From NCBI GenBank assembly GCA_031256095.1, contig JAIRRG010000139.1:1-5611 (forward strand): a stretch of DNA of 5,611 bases, written 5' to 3'. The first letter of the stretch is position 1; each line of letters begins with the position of its first letter. Made by a program: the position numbers and the translations under genes. This DNA is from Desulfobulbaceae bacterium. Lineage in GTDB: Bacteria > Desulfobacterota > Desulfobulbia > Desulfobulbales > Desulfocapsaceae. Shown here in pieces: positions 3,717-5,611 of the stretch. A model generated the notes under the pieces. It saw only the letters and a program-made list of their open reading frames with translations, did no database searches and was not told the origin of the DNA.

Positions 3717-5357
3717 ATGCCAACCACAAGTGATGCCGCCGCCGTTGCCGAAGTTTCGGAAAAGAATGGCAAAAGACGAGGAGCCGGGATCCTCGCCCAT
3801 ATCACTTCGCTGCCGTCGCCCTTTGGTATTGGCGATATTGGCGGTGCCGCCAGCCGTTTCCTCAATTTTCTCGAGCAGGCCGGGCAAAGCTACTGGCAGT
3901 TCCTGCCTGTTGGGCCGACCGCCCCTTTTTTCGATAACTCTCCTTACATGAGCTGTTCGGCCTTTGCCGGCTCGCCGCTGCTGATTTCGCCAGAAAGCCT
4001 GCGCGAAGAGGGGCGGATAAGCCAGACGGCACTGGACAGCCATCCCAGTTTTTCCCCATACCTCACCGACTACCAGGCGGTTTCAGCCTGGAAAAACTGG
4101 CTTCTCGCCGAGGCATTCGCCGCCTTCCGCCCGGAAGCGGAAGCGGGTTTCGCCGAATTTCTTAAAGAGAGCCCATGGCTTGACGATTATGCCCTGTTCA
4201 TGGCCTTGAAAGAAGCATTTTCTGGTCAGGGATGGTTCGATTGGCTGCGGCCCCTGGCGCTGCGCGACGACCACGCTTTGCGGCAAGCGCGGGAAAAATA
4301 CCGGCGCCAGGCCGATCTGTACCGTTTCGAGCAGTACATTTTCGCCGGTCAATGGCGCGAATTGCGGCGGAAGGCGCGGCGGCGCGGCGTCGGTCTAATT
4401 GGCGACATTCCGATTTATGTTGGCCTCGACAGCGCCGATGTCTGGGCCGATCAAGAGATTTTTACGCTGCGGCCAGGGACATTGCGGCCCAGCCATGTCG
4501 CCGGGGTGCCGCCCGATTATTTTTCTGAAACCGGGCAGCGCTGGGGCAACCCGCTCTACCGCTGGCACAGCCGCGACGCCGCCGTCCGTGAACGCCTCTA
4601 CGCTTGGTGGCGGCGGCGCATCGCCATCAACAGCCAGCGGGCCGACATCAGCCGCATCGACCATTTTCGCGCTTTTGCCGCGTATTGGTCAATTCCGGCG
4701 GCACATGACACGGCTGTGCATGGTTCCTGGATTAAGGGGCCGGGCAGAGATTTTTTCGACGAAATGGGTGCTGGCTTGGGCGCGTTGCATATCATCGCCG
4801 AAGACTTGGGCATCATCACCGACGATGTGCGCCTCCTGCGAGATGAGCTAGGATTCCCTGGCATGAAGGTGCTTCAATTCGCCTTTGACGGCAACCCGGA
4901 CCATCCTTTTTTACCGTGGAATTTCGCCAGTCCCGATTGTGTGGTCTATACCGGCACCCATGACAATAACACCACCCTTGGCTGGTATCTCGACCCAAGC
5001 CTTGACGATGACGCTCGCCGCCGCATCCGGGCCAGTGTTGGCCGCGACCTATACGATGCAAACGGCATCCATCGCGATCTTATCTATCTGGCCTATGCCT
5101 CAATCGCCAGGTTGGCTATGGTGCCGCTTCAGGATGTCTTGGGGTTTGGCGGTGACTGCCGCATGAACACTCCGGGAGTCGCCGTCGGGAACTGGTGCTG
5201 GCGTTGCGCCCCAGAATTTCTCAATCAGGCGGTGGCCGATTATCTTGCCGCGATGGCCGCCGGTTTCAACCGGGCAAGCCAAGCTATCGGAACCATAAGT
5301 GGAACCGCCAGCGCCACTGAAGCGAGCCAAAAGACCGCCACTGTTGGCGACAAATAG
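3717..5357 (+). CDS. malQ: 4-alpha-glucanotransferase (amylomaltase, GH77)
   Basis: MalQ moves glucan segments between maltodextrins, releasing glucose and making longer chains for phosphorylase; it is cytosolic. The 546-residue protein shows GH77 motifs throughout: RGAGILAHITSLPSPFGIGDIG at 21-42, SPYMSCSAFAGSPLLIS at 75-91, IGDIPIYVGLDSADVWA at 228-244 and VPPDYFSETGQRWGNPLY at 264-281. The catalytic nucleophile is D315 in RIDHF, the acid/base is E362 in AEDLGIIT, and the third acid is D416 in GTHDNNTTLGW; QDVLG and RMNTPG follow at 472 and 482. Where relatives have RIDHFRGF this one has RIDHFRAF. The N-terminal 20 residues and the last 25-30 residues (rich in A, S and T, ending TATVGDK) lie outside the family core, so the protein is longer than the usual 500 or so. 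The gene is divergent from rpoD; no other sugar gene is in the window. Confidence 0.96.
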   Translation: MPTTSDAAAVAEVSEKNGKRRGAGILAHITSLPSPFGIGDIGGAASRFLNFLEQAGQSYWQFLPVGPTAPFFDNSPYMSCSAFAGSPLLISPESLREEGRISQTALDSHPSFSPYLTDYQAVSAWKNWLLAEAFAAFRPEAEAGFAEFLKESPWLDDYALFMALKEAFSGQGWFDWLRPLALRDDHALRQAREKYRRQADLYRFEQYIFAGQWRELRRKARRRGVGLIGDIPIYVGLDSADVWADQEIFTLRPGTLRPSHVAGVPPDYFSETGQRWGNPLYRWHSRDAAVRERLYAWWRRRIAINSQRADISRIDHFRAFAAYWSIPAAHDTAVHGSWIKGPGRDFFDEMGAGLGALHIIAEDLGIITDDVRLLRDELGFPGMKVLQFAFDGNPDHPFLPWNFASPDCVVYTGTHDNNTTLGWYLDPSLDDDARRRIRASVGRDLYDANGIHRDLIYLAYASIARLAMVPLQDVLGFGGDCRMNTPGVAVGNWCWRCAPEFLNQAVADYLAAMAAGFNRASQAIGTISGTASATEASQKTATVGDK

Positions 5358-5389
5358 GGTTCCCAAGCGTTGGAACATTGCGGCATAGT

Positions 5390-5520
5390 TCGTAGCGGGC
5401 GAGATTTGGCAAACATTTTGCCGTCGGCAAGCAACACCGTCAAGTCACGATTCGATAAGCGTCCACGAAAATGACTTGGTTTTTTCTGAGCAACCGAGGC
5501 ATTTTCGGTTTGATGGTTCA
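5390..5520 (-). pseudogene. Possible fragment of an IS256 (mutator) family transposase
   Basis: A minus-strand frame contains HFRGRLSNRDLTVLLADGKMFAKS. This resembles the segment of IS256-family transposases around the first catalytic aspartate, commonly of the form L-x-x-x-D-L-V-V-L-x-x-DGK-x-FA. The preceding residues (ENASVAQKK) could correspond to the S-x-x-x-S-x-R-F segment before it. After the DGK-x-FA motif the expected ALGVT-x-x-G-x-K segment is not recognisable in any frame, and the frame runs into antisense of malQ. If the match is real, this is a small decayed piece and not an active element. I rely on memory of the motif only; a chance likeness is quite possible. Confidence 0.3.
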
Positions 5521-5560
5521 TTGTACTGCATACTTTTGAATTGAGGAGATAAGGAACCGC

Positions 5561-5611
5561 TTGCATCCATATCCTGCCTGGTGGTACGACTTTATAAAAG
5601 CATCTCTTTCC
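5561..5611 (+). CDS. Possible start of an unidentified gene, cut by the right edge
   Basis: AAGGA at 5551-5555, with GAGGAGAT just before it, lies 5 bases upstream of a TTG at 5561 that opens a frame to the end of the window. It reads MHPYPAWWYDFIKASLS if TTG starts translation. An in-frame TGA at 5537 lies upstream, so the gene cannot begin much earlier. The good ribosome binding site is the main support; the non-ATG start, the short visible length and the lack of any recognised motif count against it. I cannot name a product. Confidence 0.3.
   Translation, partial: MHPYPAWWYDFIKASLS

Larger units (their letters stand above)
5358..5611. other. AT-richer tail after malQ, no secure gene
   Basis: This stretch is visibly richer in A and T than the genes to its left. 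I see no convincing terminator for malQ: a 5-bp GTTCC/GGAAC repeat just after the stop has no T-run. At 5408-5430 three short arms (GGCAA, TTGCC, GGCAA) can form two alternative small hairpins. The stretch also holds a possible transposase fragment on the minus strand and a possible gene start on the plus strand, listed separately. Confidence 0.5.

Noticed and set aside
1..5611. CRISPR array, tRNA, rRNA, defence or toxin-antitoxin system
   Set aside because: I saw no regularly spaced repeats, no cloverleaf-like gene and no matching protein motifs. The coding regions are ordinary metabolic and transcription genes.

Overview
The window looks like ordinary chromosomal DNA of a moderately GC-rich, Gram-negative anaerobe-type bacterium. 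The best guess is a member of the Desulfobacterota (former Deltaproteobacteria). This rests on the UbiA subtype with its GFDIIYSCLD motif, the UbiX-UbiA pair (which in such organisms usually serves menaquinone rather than ubiquinone synthesis), a sigma-70 factor with a region 1.1-like N-terminus, and a DUF3108-like remnant. The assignment is inference; no rRNA or other marker is present.

Layout, left to right. Positions 1-353 (minus) hold the N-terminal 117 residues of PurC (SAICAR synthetase), which runs off the left edge. Positions 417-599 (minus) hold a short remnant of a DUF3108-type protein. Positions 641-1492 (minus) are a UbiA-family prenyltransferase, and 1494 to about 2060 (minus) are UbiX, the flavin prenyltransferase; their stop and start codons are one base apart. 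Positions 2086-2132 carry a strong rho-independent terminator with a second hairpin beside it. Positions 2136-3467 (minus) encode an RpoD-like sigma-70 factor that starts at GTG. Positions 3468-3682 hold its roughly 180-nt leader, with four inverted repeats, and a near-consensus promoter. Positions 3717-5357 (plus) encode MalQ, a GH77 4-alpha-glucanotransferase, divergent from the sigma factor gene. Positions 5358-5611 are a more AT-rich tail with a possible degenerate transposase fragment on the minus strand and a possible start of a plus-strand gene at the right edge.

How the genes relate. UbiX makes the prenylated FMN used by UbiD-type decarboxylases, and UbiA prenylates an aromatic acid. 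Together they supply two steps of quinone synthesis, probably the late steps of the futalosine menaquinone route. PurC follows on the same strand and could be co-transcribed. The sigma factor is a separate unit, closed by its own terminator. MalQ (maltodextrin/glycogen metabolism) is transcribed away from it, and the two share a crowded control region.

I found no sign of a new defence system, CRISPR array, tRNA or rRNA. The most interesting part is non-coding: the sigma factor leader, with its train of hairpins, an ACGGAA hairpin loop resembling a CsrA site, and a 35-codon upstream reading frame whose stop codon overlaps the ribosome binding site. Also worth attention are the unclear UbiX start beside an A8 tract and the two gene remnants.
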